A stretch of DNA of 64,000 nt from Arthrobacter sp. MA-N2 (GTDB lineage: Bacteria; Actinomycetota; Actinomycetes; Actinomycetales; Micrococcaceae), in NCBI RefSeq assembly GCF_000517125.1, contig NZ_KI912157.1:30979-94978 (forward strand), written 5' to 3'. Within the stretch, counting starts at the first letter, position 1. Every line of letters begins with the position of its first letter. The position numbers were made by a program, and so were the translations under genes. The notes under the pieces were generated by a model, which saw only the letters and a program-made list of their open reading frames with translations, was not told the origin of the DNA and did not search any database. This document shows, piece after piece, positions 24,900 to 33,487 of this stretch.

Positions 24900-26126
24900 A
24901 TGGATCCAGTGAACAACCCCTACACTCCGAACGCGGGTGCGACGCCGGAGATTGTCATCGGCCGTGACGATCTCCTTGAGGACTTCCGGATCCTCCTGCG
25001 CAGGCTCGCCAAGGGCCGCACCAATCAATCCATGATCGTCACCGGTCTTCGCGGTGTGGGCAAAACCGTTTTGTTGGGGGAGTTCCGTCAGATAGCAGAA
25101 GAGTTTAAATGGAAGGTGCTGGAGCTCGAGGCCAGCAAACACGATGACGACCACTTCCGCAGGACGATCTACTCGCAGCTGCGGGCCGCGCTCTACCAGA
25201 TTTCACCACGGGCCAAGTGGGGAGACAAAGCACGGAAGGCTGCCCAAGTCCTGCAGTCCTTCAGCCTTTCCATCGATCCTTCCTCGGGTATCCCGACCCT
25301 GTCACTCGATGTCGACGCCGCCGAAGGATTTGCCGATCACGGCAGTCTTACCCTGGACCTGACGGACGTCCTGGTTTCGATAGGCGAAGCCGCCAAGGAA
25401 CACGGGACGGGCCTGGTTCTGCTATTCGACGAGGTCCAGTTCCTGAGCCAATCACAACTCGAAGCCGTCATCCAAGCGATCCACAAATCGGTGCAGAGAA
25501 AACTCCCGGTAACGTTTGTCGGCGCGGGATTGCCCCAGATCGCCGAGCTTGCCGGCGACGCAAAATCCTACGCCGAGCGGCTCTTCAAGTTCCCGAAACT
25601 CGGATCCCTGGATTTCGAAGATGCCAAGAAAGCACTGGCCGAGCCAGCGCACATCGAACATGTGCACTTCGAAGACGAGGCACTGGTCCGCGCCTTCGAC
25701 CTCACCGAAGGCTATCCATACTTCGTTCAGGAACTTGGGTACCAGGTGTGGGCAGTCGCAGACGGCGACTCCATCACCTTGGAAGATGTTGAGGATGCAA
25801 AGGACGCCTACGAGGCAAAACTTGATTCCTCGTTCTTCCGCGTCCGGCTCGACAGGGCCACCCAGCTGCAGATCGCCTACATGCGCGCCATGGCACAGCT
25901 GGGCCCCGACTCCCAAAAGGCCGCCGACGTCGCCGCCGTCATGGGACGCGAGTCCACCCAGCTGGCCCCCACGCGATCCGAACTCATCAACATGGGCCTG
26001 CTCTATACGCCCGCCCACGGCTACGCCGGCTTCACCGTGCCGCACTTTGACCGGTTCATGCTGCGGGCCGTCCCGCACCTGGACGTCCCCCCGGTGCAAA
26101 AGAGGCGCACGAAACCGAAGAAATAA
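24900..26126 (+). CDS. Stand-alone AAA/STAND-like ATPase with C-terminal winged helix
   Basis: 408 residues. N-terminal NPYTPNAGATPE, then IVIGRDDLLEDF, Walker A GLRGVGKTVLL (about 47-57) and Walker B LLFDEVQFL (about 175-183). The middle (residues 200-300) includes EGYPYFVQELGYQVW, typical of Orc/Cdc6-like and archaeal-type ATPases, and the C-terminus resembles a winged helix. It shares layout and motifs with 52112-53197. Members usually act as DNA-associated or regulatory ATPases; the specific role is unknown. Alone on the plus strand. Confidence 0.75.
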   Translation: MDPVNNPYTPNAGATPEIVIGRDDLLEDFRILLRRLAKGRTNQSMIVTGLRGVGKTVLLGEFRQIAEEFKWKVLELEASKHDDDHFRRTIYSQLRAALYQISPRAKWGDKARKAAQVLQSFSLSIDPSSGIPTLSLDVDAAEGFADHGSLTLDLTDVLVSIGEAAKEHGTGLVLLFDEVQFLSQSQLEAVIQAIHKSVQRKLPVTFVGAGLPQIAELAGDAKSYAERLFKFPKLGSLDFEDAKKALAEPAHIEHVHFEDEALVRAFDLTEGYPYFVQELGYQVWAVADGDSITLEDVEDAKDAYEAKLDSSFFRVRLDRATQLQIAYMRAMAQLGPDSQKAADVAAVMGRESTQLAPTRSELINMGLLYTPAHGYAGFTVPHFDRFMLRAVPHLDVPPVQKRRTKPKK

Positions 26127-26454
26127 ACCGCCCGTCCAGGCCCGGTCGAATACTGGCGCGACGTGATTCACCGGGCGGGAACAACAAGTCCCGGCGGGAA
26201 ACGACACCCCGCTGGGATTCACAAGATCCATCGGTCTTCACCCGAACTGTGCATCATCCTCCAGACTGCAAAACCCGTCAGATTGGCATCCAAGAGTGGC
26301 GCCGAGGGCGTCTAGGAAACGCCTTCCGGACCTGTGACTTTTGGTTAGGAATGGCGGTTTTTTCACAGTTGGGAATGGCGGTTCTGGGGCGGTCTGACTG
26401 ATGGAATCGGCTTTCTAAGTGGGTTGCCTTGACCGATGTTGTCTTCGGCCGGGC
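26127..26454. other. Transposon-end-like region
   Basis: Two near-identical repeats, TTAGGAATGGCGGTT (26344 region) and TTGGGAATGGCGGTT (26373 region), lie close to the resolvase remnant. Repeated sites at the end are typical of TniA/TniB-type transposons, fitting the resolvase, TniB-like and TniQ-like remnants nearby. The exact end cannot be fixed. Confidence 0.45.
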
Positions 26455-27014
26455 TCAGCTGTCTGTTCTCAGATATTGGTAGACGGTTTCCCGGCTGATC
26501 CCGTATTGGCGTGCAAGCCCGGCTTTGGGTTCGCCTGCTGCGGCGAGCTGACGCAGCTGGGCTGCTTCCTCGGGAGTGAGTGCTTGGCTGCGTCCGCGGT
26601 AGACCCCGCGGGCTTTCGCCAGGGTGATCCCCTCGCGTTGGCGTTCACGGTTCAGGGCGCGTTCGAATTCCGCGAGGGTGCCCATCATGGAGAGCATCAG
26701 ATTGGCCCTGGGTGAGTCCTCGTTGGTAAAGGTCAGGCCTTCATTGACGAACTCACCCGCGCGCCTCTGAGGGTGAGTCTTTCCACCAGGGCGCGCAGGT
26801 CGACGAGGTTGCGGGCGAGGCGGTCCATGCTGTGCACAACGATGGTGTCGCCGCCTCGGGCGAAGGACACCGGTTCCTCGAGCTGGGGCCGTTTCGCGTC
26901 TTTGCCCGAGGCCTTGTCGGTGAAGACCCGGTCCAGCTGAATGCCCGTGAGCTGGGGTTGGGGGTTCGGGTCCAGGCTGCTGACCCTGATGTATCCGATG
27001 CGCTGTCCAGGCAT
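26455..27014 (-). pseudogene. Tn3-type resolvase (serine recombinase) with one-base deletion
   Basis: The N-terminal frame (27014 to about 26733) reads MPGQRIGYIRVSSLDPNPQP with the catalytic Ser at residue 12-13 and HSMDRLARNL; the C-terminal frame (26697-26455) reads MGTLAEFERALNRERQREGI and ends in a helix-turn-helix (GLARQYGISRETVYQYL). Between them the expected VEFVNEGLTFTNED is restored if one base is inserted near 26755. A single deletion therefore broke an otherwise well-preserved gene. Intact enzymes resolve cointegrates. Confidence 0.85.
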
Positions 27015-27040
27015 GGGGCCTCCGTAGAAAAGGTGGTGGT

Positions 27041-27640
27041 TCAGCTGATACCGATGACGAAGGTGGAGCGTGGGGCTTCGACGGCGTCGTCGGTAATGGC
27101 GGTCAGTTCGTTGATGCGCATGACCCGTTCCATTTGGGTAAAGAGCCGGTCGATAAGACGGAAGTTTCCGCTGGTGATGCGGGCAATCGCGGCGACGGCC
27201 TGGGCGTCGGTGAAGTCGTCGGGATCCAGGTCATGTCCGAGGCGATGCCAGCGGCGTTCCAGGACGAAGTGCAGTTCGTCCGGGGAGAGGGGCCGGTACT
27301 CGTGGGCGAATCCGACCCTGCTGAATAGCTGCGCATAGCGGCTGAACTGTTTTTCGATTCCGGGCATGCCGATGAGGATCAGGGCGGTGTTGTCGCGGTC
27401 GTAGCGGTCCCTCATCAGTTCAAGGGCCGTGGGGCCGAGCCGTTCGGACTCGTCGATGATGATCAGTTCCACGTTCTTGCTCGCGCTGGTCCGGGGGCCT
27501 GCTTTCTGGGCTGTTGTGTAGAGGTGCTGATCGATGCAGAGGGAGACCCGCAAGGTCAGATCATTGATTTCCGTTCGGAGTTCTTTGGGTGGGTGAGCAC
27601 CCCGGGGGTGTAGAAGACTGTCCGGCGTCTGGCCAGTGCC
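27041..27640 (-). pseudogene. Remnant of TniB-like transposition ATPase
   Basis: The C-terminal ~170 residues are clear: Walker B ELIIIDESERL, ALILIGMPGIEKQFSRYAQL, FSRVGFAHEYRPLSPDEL, LERRWHRLG and a tail ending FVIGIS. The Walker A region is missing and the upstream part switches frame near 27560-27600 (an alternative frame reads TVFYTPGVLTHP). Helper ATPases of this class recruit a DDE transposase. Adjacent to the resolvase; both are dead parts of one element. Confidence 0.7.
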
Positions 27641-27653
27641 GTGTAGGCCGCCA

Positions 27654-27983
27654 TCACGGGATCTGGTCGCCATATCGAACCGGGTAGCCGAGTTCTTCCG
27701 CGGCGCCAAGGACACCCTCAGGCCATTTGGCCAGAAATGTCCATGGCATGTTCTCCTTGGCGAGGAAGTTCACCCGTCCCCAGGAATAGAAGGGATGCGG
27801 ACGGCCCGGATAAACCTCGCGGACGGAGGGACGCTCGAGCCGCCAAGAGCCGAAGTGGCGCGCCCACCAACGGGATCTGGGTCGAAACTCACGCTGCGAG
27901 GCGCTCATGATGAGTATGATCCACGGTCCTTGGATACTGGACCGTCCGGGAATTTCAAACCCACCCCTGAACTCGTATTCCAT
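27654..27983 (-). CDS. Hypothetical protein, 109 aa
   Basis: Begins MEYEFRGGFEIPG with AGAGGG four nt upstream. Aromatic-rich (WWARHFGSWRLERPSV, HPFYSWGRVNF), no membrane segment. Family not recognised. It follows 28085-28402 on the same strand by about 100 bp and may be co-transcribed. Confidence 0.5.
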   Translation of the reverse strand: MEYEFRGGFEIPGRSSIQGPWIILIMSASQREFRPRSRWWARHFGSWRLERPSVREVYPGRPHPFYSWGRVNFLAKENMPWTFLAKWPEGVLGAAEELGYPVRYGDQIP

Positions 27984-28084
27984 CGGTCCCTCTTCGGATT
28001 GCAATCCGTCGGTCCCAATCCTTCGAACGGATCATTTTGATTGCCCTGATGCTACTGGTCCCGAAGACAGCCGGGAAACAGAGG

Positions 28085-28402
28085 TTAGAAGGATGACCGG
28101 TCTGTTTCATGAGCCTTCAGTTCGGCGATCAAGGCGTCAATCCTAGGGGCACGACGGATCGACCAGAGCGGCACCCAGATCCCCAGGCCGACGAATAGAA
28201 CTGTCGAAAGCCACCAGAACCAAACCGATGGTTCCATTACGATCAGGAAGACGCAGAGGGCCGTGAAGAGTGCAAATTCGATGGGGCCTACCCATACCAT
28301 GCGCTGCTCGGTACGTCTCTTGCATTCAAGCAATGGAAGCCAGATCTCGGGCTCGACACTTTCCGGCAGCGTGCCTTCCTTTACATAGTCACCCAGCCGC
28401 AC
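28085..28402 (-). CDS. Two-helix membrane protein, unknown function
   Basis: 105 residues. Soluble N-terminus (MRLGDYVKEGTLPESVEPEI), two hydrophobic helices (about 38-58 and 61-81) and a basic C-terminal segment RRAPRIDALIAELKAHE. Layout resembles immunity proteins and DUF-type small membrane proteins. ATG start 15 nt downstream of the TadG-like gene's stop. Confidence 0.55.
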   Translation of the reverse strand: MRLGDYVKEGTLPESVEPEIWLPLLECKRRTEQRMVWVGPIEFALFTALCVFLIVMEPSVWFWWLSTVLFVGLGIWVPLWSIRRAPRIDALIAELKAHETDRSSF

Positions 28403-28417
28403 CCTGACGGGTGTCCC

Positions 28418-29401
28418 CTATCCGCTGAGCCGGACCACTTTGGCGCCGAGGTCCGGGCCGCCCAGGGGGAAGTCGCTCAGGCTGGTGAACTGCACGAATT
28501 TACCGATGAGGCCTTTGCAGCTGCCCTTGCAGCTGGGGGAACCGTTGTTGTTCCAGCTGTGCCCGGGGAAATTGAAGCCGAGGAGCTGGAACGCGGCGAA
28601 TCCTTTGATGTTGTAGTTGCCCCTGCTGTCGACGTCGTTGAAGACGGGCAGGATGATGACCTGGTTTTTTAGGGAGTCGAACACTGCCGAGCACTGTCCG
28701 GGTTCACTGACACCCTGGCTGGACTGAACCGCCGGATTGGCGACTGAAATCGTTGCCCCGCACTTTCCCGTGTCCGACTGCAGCCAGCCGAACCCTCCGG
28801 GGATGATGTGACCTGATGGGCTGGAACTGACGCAGGTCGTGGTGCCGTGGATCGGCAGGACCTGGATCGTTCCGGACAGATCGAACTGGCACTCGGAGAA
28901 AGTGACCGGCAGGGTGACCGTCCCGCCGGAGGGTGACCCCCATTTCGCTGTGGACTCGGCTTTGACGTCGGCGCGGTTGACGCCGAATATCCTTGCCAGT
29001 CCCAGGGAGACTCCGCTCCCGTTGGCGTCCTGGGCCGAGACATCTACCACGACGGTACCGGGGCTGGGGAAGGCCGGGGCGGCCGCACTGGCAAGGCCGC
29101 CGTCGGCGTTCGCCCGGGCCAGCTGCAGCGCCTTCCCTGGGGCGGTGGTGGTGCACAGGCTTGTTCCTCGCGTCGCGCAGTCCTGGGCGATTGCCAAGGC
29201 CCCGGCATCGGCTCCGTTTTGGAGTTTCGCCTTCGTGGCGTACATGTTGCCGACGTCAATGGCGAGGGCTCCGAAACCCAGCAGCACCACCATGAGCAGT
29301 GCGATCAGGACAGCGGCAGCCCCGCGTTCACCCGTATCTTTCAAACCCGCCCCCAGGCAGCGTCCTTTGGGCTCGCCCGTTCGGCGGCACCCCCTCCGCA
29401 A
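28418..29401 (-). CDS. TadG-like pilus-associated protein without VWA domain
   Basis: 327 residues. After a basic leader comes GERGAAAVLIALLMVVLLGF then GALAIDVGNMYATKAKLQNG, the TadE/G-type membrane anchor. The rest is extracytoplasmic and Ser/Gly/Thr-rich with cysteines (SECQFDLSG, NGSPSCKGSCKGLIG). Unlike 40614-42080 it has no VWA MIDAS motif. The insertion sequence at 29438 ends 37 bp upstream of the start, so its native promoter has probably been displaced and the true N-terminus is uncertain. Confidence 0.7.
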   Translation of the reverse strand: MRRGCRRTGEPKGRCLGAGLKDTGERGAAAVLIALLMVVLLGFGALAIDVGNMYATKAKLQNGADAGALAIAQDCATRGTSLCTTTAPGKALQLARANADGGLASAAAPAFPSPGTVVVDVSAQDANGSGVSLGLARIFGVNRADVKAESTAKWGSPSGGTVTLPVTFSECQFDLSGTIQVLPIHGTTTCVSSSPSGHIIPGGFGWLQSDTGKCGATISVANPAVQSSQGVSEPGQCSAVFDSLKNQVIILPVFNDVDSRGNYNIKGFAAFQLLGFNFPGHSWNNNGSPSCKGSCKGLIGKFVQFTSLSDFPLGGPDLGAKVVRLSG

Positions 29402-29437
29402 TCATAGGGGCTGAAAAGGGTACGGAACAGGTGCCGC

Positions 29438-30846
29438 GTTGACTCATTGAAAACCTCCGCGTAGCCGGATACGTTGCCTCATTTGAAAACCTCCGTGTAG
29501 CGGCGTGGTTCGCAATTGTGGCGGCGGTTGGGGGCTATGCCCGTTTTCATGGAGCTAACGATGGCCCAGCGGCAAGCTGTGACGAAGAAGAAGGCCCTCG
29601 CCTATAAGGGTGCTGATCGTGCAGGGAAGTCCCGGATCTTGAACGAACTGGTCGAGCTGACCGGTTGGCACCGCGACTACGCCCGGGCGGCGTTGCGGGA
29701 TGCCCTGGTGTTGAAGATCGTCAGACCACGCCCGGGCAGGACCGCGGTCTACGGGCCTGATCTGCTGCCTGCCCTCATCAAGTGCTGGGCCGTGCTGCGC
29801 GCCCCTGCCGGCAGGCTGCTGGCCCCGATGCTGCCTGTCCTGGTCCCGCTGCTGCGCAGGGACCGGGAGCTTGAGCTGACCGATGAACAGGCCGGACTGC
29901 TGATGCGGATGAGCGCAGCGACCATCGACCGGAAACTCGCCGGCGAACGGGCAAAACTTTTCCCGCGGGGACGGTCCCATACCAAGCCGGGCACGCTGCT
30001 CAAATCCCAGATCCCGGTCCGCACCTGGGCCGAGTGGGATGACGCCGTCCCGGGGTTCGTGGAGATCGACCTGGTGGGCCACGAGGGAGGCAACAGCTTC
30101 GGCGAGTTCTGCTGCACCCTGACCGTGACGGACATCGCCACGGGCTGGACCGTGAACCGGTCGGTGCGGAACAAGGCCGCCAAATGGGTCTTCGAGGCCC
30201 TCGAACACGTCACTGCCGTGTTCCCGTTCCCGATCATCGGCATCGATTCAGACAACGGTTCCGAGTTCATCAACGAGCATCTGCTGGCCTACTGCCACGC
30301 GCACGAGATCACCTTCACCCGCTCCCGGCCCGGCAACAAAAACGACGGAGCCCACGTGGAGCAGAAGAACTGGGCCAGGGTCCGGGAACTGGTCGGCTAC
30401 CTGCGCTACGACACCGACGCGGAACTGGCCAAACTCAACGAGATCTGGGAGCTGGACCGTGTCTTCACCAACTACCTGCTGCCGCAGCAGAAGCTACTCT
30501 CCAAGCAGCGGCACGGCGCGAAAGTCACGAAGAAACACGACGCCCCCGCCACACCCCACCAACGCGCGATCCGGCATGAACGGATGAACAAACGCCCGGT
30601 CATCCAGATGAACGCCGCCTTCAAACGCATCAAGCCCGGAGCCCTTTCCCGCGAGATCCTGGCGCTTACCGGGCAGCTGGAAACACTGGCCTTAGCCAAG
30701 AAACCAGCACCCCTCAAACCCGTCAACCGCGCCTGGAACAGCTAGGCCTCGCGGAGGCTCTTCAACGAGGCAACGAAACCACCCATCCGGAGGTTTTCAA
30801 ATGAGGCAACGTATTACTCTTCCCGGAGGTATTGCAATGAGTCAAC
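29438..30846. mobile_element. Intact 1.4 kb insertion sequence with composite ~60-bp terminal repeats
   Basis: The ends are inverted copies: left begins GTTGACTCATTGAAAACCTC and the right end, reverse-complemented, begins GTTGACTCATTGCAATACCTC. Each end holds a second inner repeat, GTTGCCTCATTTGAAAACCT, about 36 bp in, identical at both ends. One transposase gene lies inside. No obvious target-site duplication is seen at 29430 / 30850. Confidence 0.85.
29561..30745 (+). CDS. DDE (rve-type) transposase
   Basis: 394 residues from the ATG at 29561 (GGAG six nt upstream; ATGs at 29537 and 29552 are alternatives). N-terminal region with a helix-turn-helix (AGKSRILNELVELTGWHRDY) precedes an integrase core: first Asp in VEIDLVGHEGG, second in GIDSDNGSEFIN, catalytic Glu in NDGAHVEQKNW. 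Related to IS481/ISNCY-type transposases; exact IS family not decided. Appears intact. Confidence 0.85.
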   Translation: MAQRQAVTKKKALAYKGADRAGKSRILNELVELTGWHRDYARAALRDALVLKIVRPRPGRTAVYGPDLLPALIKCWAVLRAPAGRLLAPMLPVLVPLLRRDRELELTDEQAGLLMRMSAATIDRKLAGERAKLFPRGRSHTKPGTLLKSQIPVRTWAEWDDAVPGFVEIDLVGHEGGNSFGEFCCTLTVTDIATGWTVNRSVRNKAAKWVFEALEHVTAVFPFPIIGIDSDNGSEFINEHLLAYCHAHEITFTRSRPGNKNDGAHVEQKNWARVRELVGYLRYDTDAELAKLNEIWELDRVFTNYLLPQQKLLSKQRHGAKVTKKHDAPATPHQRAIRHERMNKRPVIQMNAAFKRIKPGALSREILALTGQLETLALAKKPAPLKPVNRAWNS

Positions 30847-31261
30847 AGGGGTGCACGCATTCCCTTTCAGCTGGGCGCTCGTTGCGTTCGTGCGTTCCCC
30901 TAGGGGGGGGTCAGCGACGTCCGGGCTCCAGGATCCTTCCGTCGCTGACCCCGTTTGGCTGCCAGCACAAGGCTGACTCAGTCCAAGCCGCATGTTTTTG
31001 ATTCGAGTGAATAGCGCCGCGGCCCGCGTGCACCAAGACCAGGCATCTAATTTTCCTCCGGGTGGTCATTGACGAACAGTACGGTGGCTTCTTGCTTTCT
31101 ATGTTCCGGTCTCGGGTTTTGCGGCAGGATTCAGCCCAGCGGGGCAGTCGGTCTGAACCGGGAGTGGTCCGGCGTGCGGCCTCGGGGTTACGGGGCGGGT
31201 GTGGCGGTGGAGGAGCCGGGCTTCGGGTGGCCGATGATCAGGGTGTCCAGGACCGGCTCCG
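30847..31261. other. Intergenic with strong hairpin, no gene
   Basis: Right flank of the insertion sequence. It contains the hairpin at 30907-30952. Overlapping frames show no family. Confidence 0.4.
30907..30952. repeat. 13-bp perfect inverted repeat
   Basis: GGGGTCAGCGACG (30907-30919) and CGTCGCTGACCCC (30940-30952) with a 20-nt loop. Could terminate transcription leaving the insertion sequence, or be a remnant of another element. Confidence 0.6.
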
Positions 31262-31536
31262 TTGACTTTGCGGCAGGCAGCCATGCGGGCAGGACTGGAT
31301 GTGATGTCCTTCAAAGCCCTCGCAGACGCCCTTCAACGGCACGGCGGCTGATCTACGCCTGCTTGGGAACCGTGGCGCGGACCGGTGCGGCTCCGCAACT
31401 GGCTCAGAAGCCGGAAAATACCTGGGGAATCCCCGGTGACGGTCCGGATCGCAGCCTCCTCCTCCGGAGATTGCCGGGGTGTTCGGGGTGTCCTACCAGC
31501 GCATCCAGAAGATCCTGGCCGGTGCAAGAGATGAAG
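31262..31536 (+). pseudogene. Internally deleted copy of the HTH gene at 35590-36201
   Basis: The 5' part (TTTGCGGCAGGCAGCCATG and GTGATGTCCTTCAAAGCC) aligns with 35637-35690, and the 3' part (GTGTCCTACCAGCGCATCCA) aligns with 36150-36175, but the middle ~400 bp is missing or scrambled and no continuous frame remains. It is the decayed twin of the intact gene 4 kb downstream. Confidence 0.75.
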
Positions 31537-31682
31537 GATCCGAGAGCTCCGGTACCGGGGCTAAGGGTCCGGGCCCAACCGGGGCGGCGTCGATGACGGA
31601 CCGCGAGGAAGAAACACCACCTCGGACCTATTAATGAGCCGGTTCCCTGTCCTTTCAGCGGCTGCTGCTGGTTGGTTTGCGA

Positions 31683-32075
31683 TTAATTCTCTGCGGTCGG
31701 GCCGTCGGTGAGCACTCGGGAGAGGAAATCGTGCATGGCGGTTTTGAGGGTGCCGATGTTGCCGGGAAGGGAGCGGGCATTGCGTGCTGCGACTGACATG
31801 TCGCCGTCGAGGATGTTTTGTTCAAGGCCGTTGCAGGTTTCCTCCATGGAGCGTGCACCGACCATGTGGGCGTTGACTTTGAGGCTGAGGACGGCGTCCA
31901 TGGCGTCCTTGGCGTCGTTCCTCACGATGGCGCAGAGGATGCGCTCCACGCGCATCTGGAGCATTTCCAGGAAGGTTAGTGCGTATCTCCTGGGAATGGT
32001 GGTGCATTGCAGCTGGTCTGCGAGGTCGAGCAGGGGGTCGGGTTGGAAGACTTCCCGCCGTGCTGTGGCTGCCAT
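31683..32075 (-). CDS. Hpt-like protein lacking the phospho-histidine (copy 1)
   Basis: 130 residues. The segment YALTFLEMLQMRVERI, then AMDAVLSLKVNAHMVGARSM and EETCNGLEQNIL, aligns with histidine-phosphotransfer domains (AH-x-LKG-x-x-x-x-LGA), but Leu replaces the phosphorylated His. So it probably works as a binding or regulatory helix bundle, not a phosphorelay. Homologous to 34613-34948. It lies downstream of the secreted protein and SipW genes on the same strand. Confidence 0.65.
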   Translation of the reverse strand: MAATARREVFQPDPLLDLADQLQCTTIPRRYALTFLEMLQMRVERILCAIVRNDAKDAMDAVLSLKVNAHMVGARSMEETCNGLEQNILDGDMSVAARNARSLPGNIGTLKTAMHDFLSRVLTDGPTAEN

Positions 32076-32142
32076 GGTCTGGTCCTGTTCGAAGTTCGTG
32101 TCTAGTTGAAATGAGATGCTGAAGGGGTGTTTTTGGTGCGGG

Positions 32143-32742
32143 TCAGCTTCCGGTGGTCGTTGCGGTCCGGACCTGGGTGCGATCCACCGAAACGTCGAGG
32201 GACAGTGTCGAAGCGGGTGACTTTGCGACCTTGCCGCTGCTGCTGGCCGTGGCCCGGAGTCGTATGCCGGTTCCCGGACTTGCCGGGGCCGGGCCCAGCG
32301 TGGCCGGGATCGTTGATGACCCGGAAGAGACTGTGAAGATCGTTGTCACGTTTCCGCCCGAGCACACACCAGAGGTTTCATTCCAGGTGCCGCTGCAGGA
32401 TTCGAGAGTAATTTGCACGTTTGCCAAGACCGAGGCGGAACCGCTGTAATTTGCCGCAGTGATGAACAGGGTGCCGGTGTTCCCCACCGTGAAGTATTGG
32501 GGGGTGAACGAAGGATTTCCCACCCCGCCGTGATTGGTGAATGAGAGGGCCAATGGGCCGGTGCCGAAACCGCTGCTGCTTTGTGTTGCAACCGCTCCCC
32601 AGGTACCGCTGGTTGGGGTCTGGGATGGGGCGTATGAGGCGGATGCGGTCGCTGTCGTGGCGGCTTGGGCGGGTGTGGACGTGCACGCCAGCAGGACCGC
32701 GGCCGCGATGGCGGCAGCGGCCCTGCTGGGGTAGTGGTGCAC
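32143..32742 (-). CDS. Secreted protein, second partner of the SipW cluster
   Basis: 199 residues, GTG start with AGGAG five nt upstream. A signal peptide (AAAAIAAAVLLACTSTPAQA, cleavage after AQA) precedes a Thr/Ser-rich beta-type domain with GNPSFTPQYFTVGNTGTLFI and a Cys pair (SCSGTWNETSGVCSG). That CSGTW-(x)n-C pattern recurs in the camelysin-like neighbour at 32781, so the two extracellular proteins are related. Probable cell-surface or matrix protein; function unknown. Confidence 0.65.
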   Translation of the reverse strand: MHHYPSRAAAAIAAAVLLACTSTPAQAATTATASASYAPSQTPTSGTWGAVATQSSSGFGTGPLALSFTNHGGVGNPSFTPQYFTVGNTGTLFITAANYSGSASVLANVQITLESCSGTWNETSGVCSGGNVTTIFTVSSGSSTIPATLGPAPASPGTGIRLRATASSSGKVAKSPASTLSLDVSVDRTQVRTATTTGS

Positions 32743-32780
32743 GTTCACTCCTTCTGAGCTGCCGGCGTTAGCTTCCGACT

Positions 32781-33449
32781 TTAGCTTCCGACGACGGTGG
32801 AGGTGCGCTGGTTTTCGCCGAAGGTCCAGGTCAGCGCCGAGGCCAGGCCTTGGATGGGGCTGGCGGGAAGGACGCCGTTGACCGTGGTTTCGTTCTGGTC
32901 CGGCAGGGTCAGGGAGATCTGGAGGTTCAGGGTGGAACCTGCTGCGACCGTGCCGGCGATCAACGTCGAGGGCGTCGCTGTGAGGGAGCTCAGGGGCACG
33001 CCCGTCGCCAGGACGGTGGTGGTGGCCCCGGTTCCGGTGCAAGCGCCGGCGCCGGTGGTGGTCCAGGTGCCGGAGCAGTCGGTGACGGTGACGTGGAGTC
33101 CCTTGGTGGCGTCGGTGGTGAGTTTGCTCGGGGTGCCGTCTGCTACCGCCAGGGTCAGGGCCTTGGCATCCATGGTGTCGCCCTGGGTGAGGTTGACGTA
33201 GCGGTTCACGATGTCGCCGGGAGCGAGGTTGGAGACCGACTGGCCGAACCCGGCTCCGTTGTTAGCCATGGTCAGGCTCAGGGTGCCGGAGGTGGCGTTC
33301 TGGGCGGTGGTGTTGGAGGCGGTGGCGTTCAAGGCAGCGAACACGCCGCCGCCGGTGATGGCCAGGCCGGCAGCTGCCACGGCGCAGGCGGCGAACAGGG
33401 CGGGGCGGCGGGTGGAGCGGGCGGCGCGGTGGGCTTTGATTTCAGACAT
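32781..33449 (-). CDS. Camelysin/TasA-like protein with SipW-type signal
   Basis: 222 residues. N-terminus basic, hydrophobic core ALFAACAVAAAGLAITGGGV then FAALNATASN, the type of signal cut by SipW peptidases. The mature part has repeated G-x-L-x-L-x-x-x-NNGAGF, LAPGDIVNRYVNLTQGD and DCSGTWTTTG blocks typical of TasA/camelysin folds, which assemble matrix fibres in Firmicutes. The sipW gene is immediately upstream, 38 bp away. ATG with AAAGGA seven nt before. Confidence 0.75.
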   Translation of the reverse strand: MSEIKAHRAARSTRRPALFAACAVAAAGLAITGGGVFAALNATASNTTAQNATSGTLSLTMANNGAGFGQSVSNLAPGDIVNRYVNLTQGDTMDAKALTLAVADGTPSKLTTDATKGLHVTVTDCSGTWTTTGAGACTGTGATTTVLATGVPLSSLTATPSTLIAGTVAAGSTLNLQISLTLPDQNETTVNGVLPASPIQGLASALTWTFGENQRTSTVVGS

Positions 33450-33487
33450 GGCAGATCCTTTACGGGAGGGTGGTGTGTGATGGGTTC

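Noticed and set aside
26733..26760. Programmed frameshift in the resolvase
   Set aside because: No slippery sequence is evident, and neighbouring transposon genes are decayed, so a simple one-base deletion is more likely.
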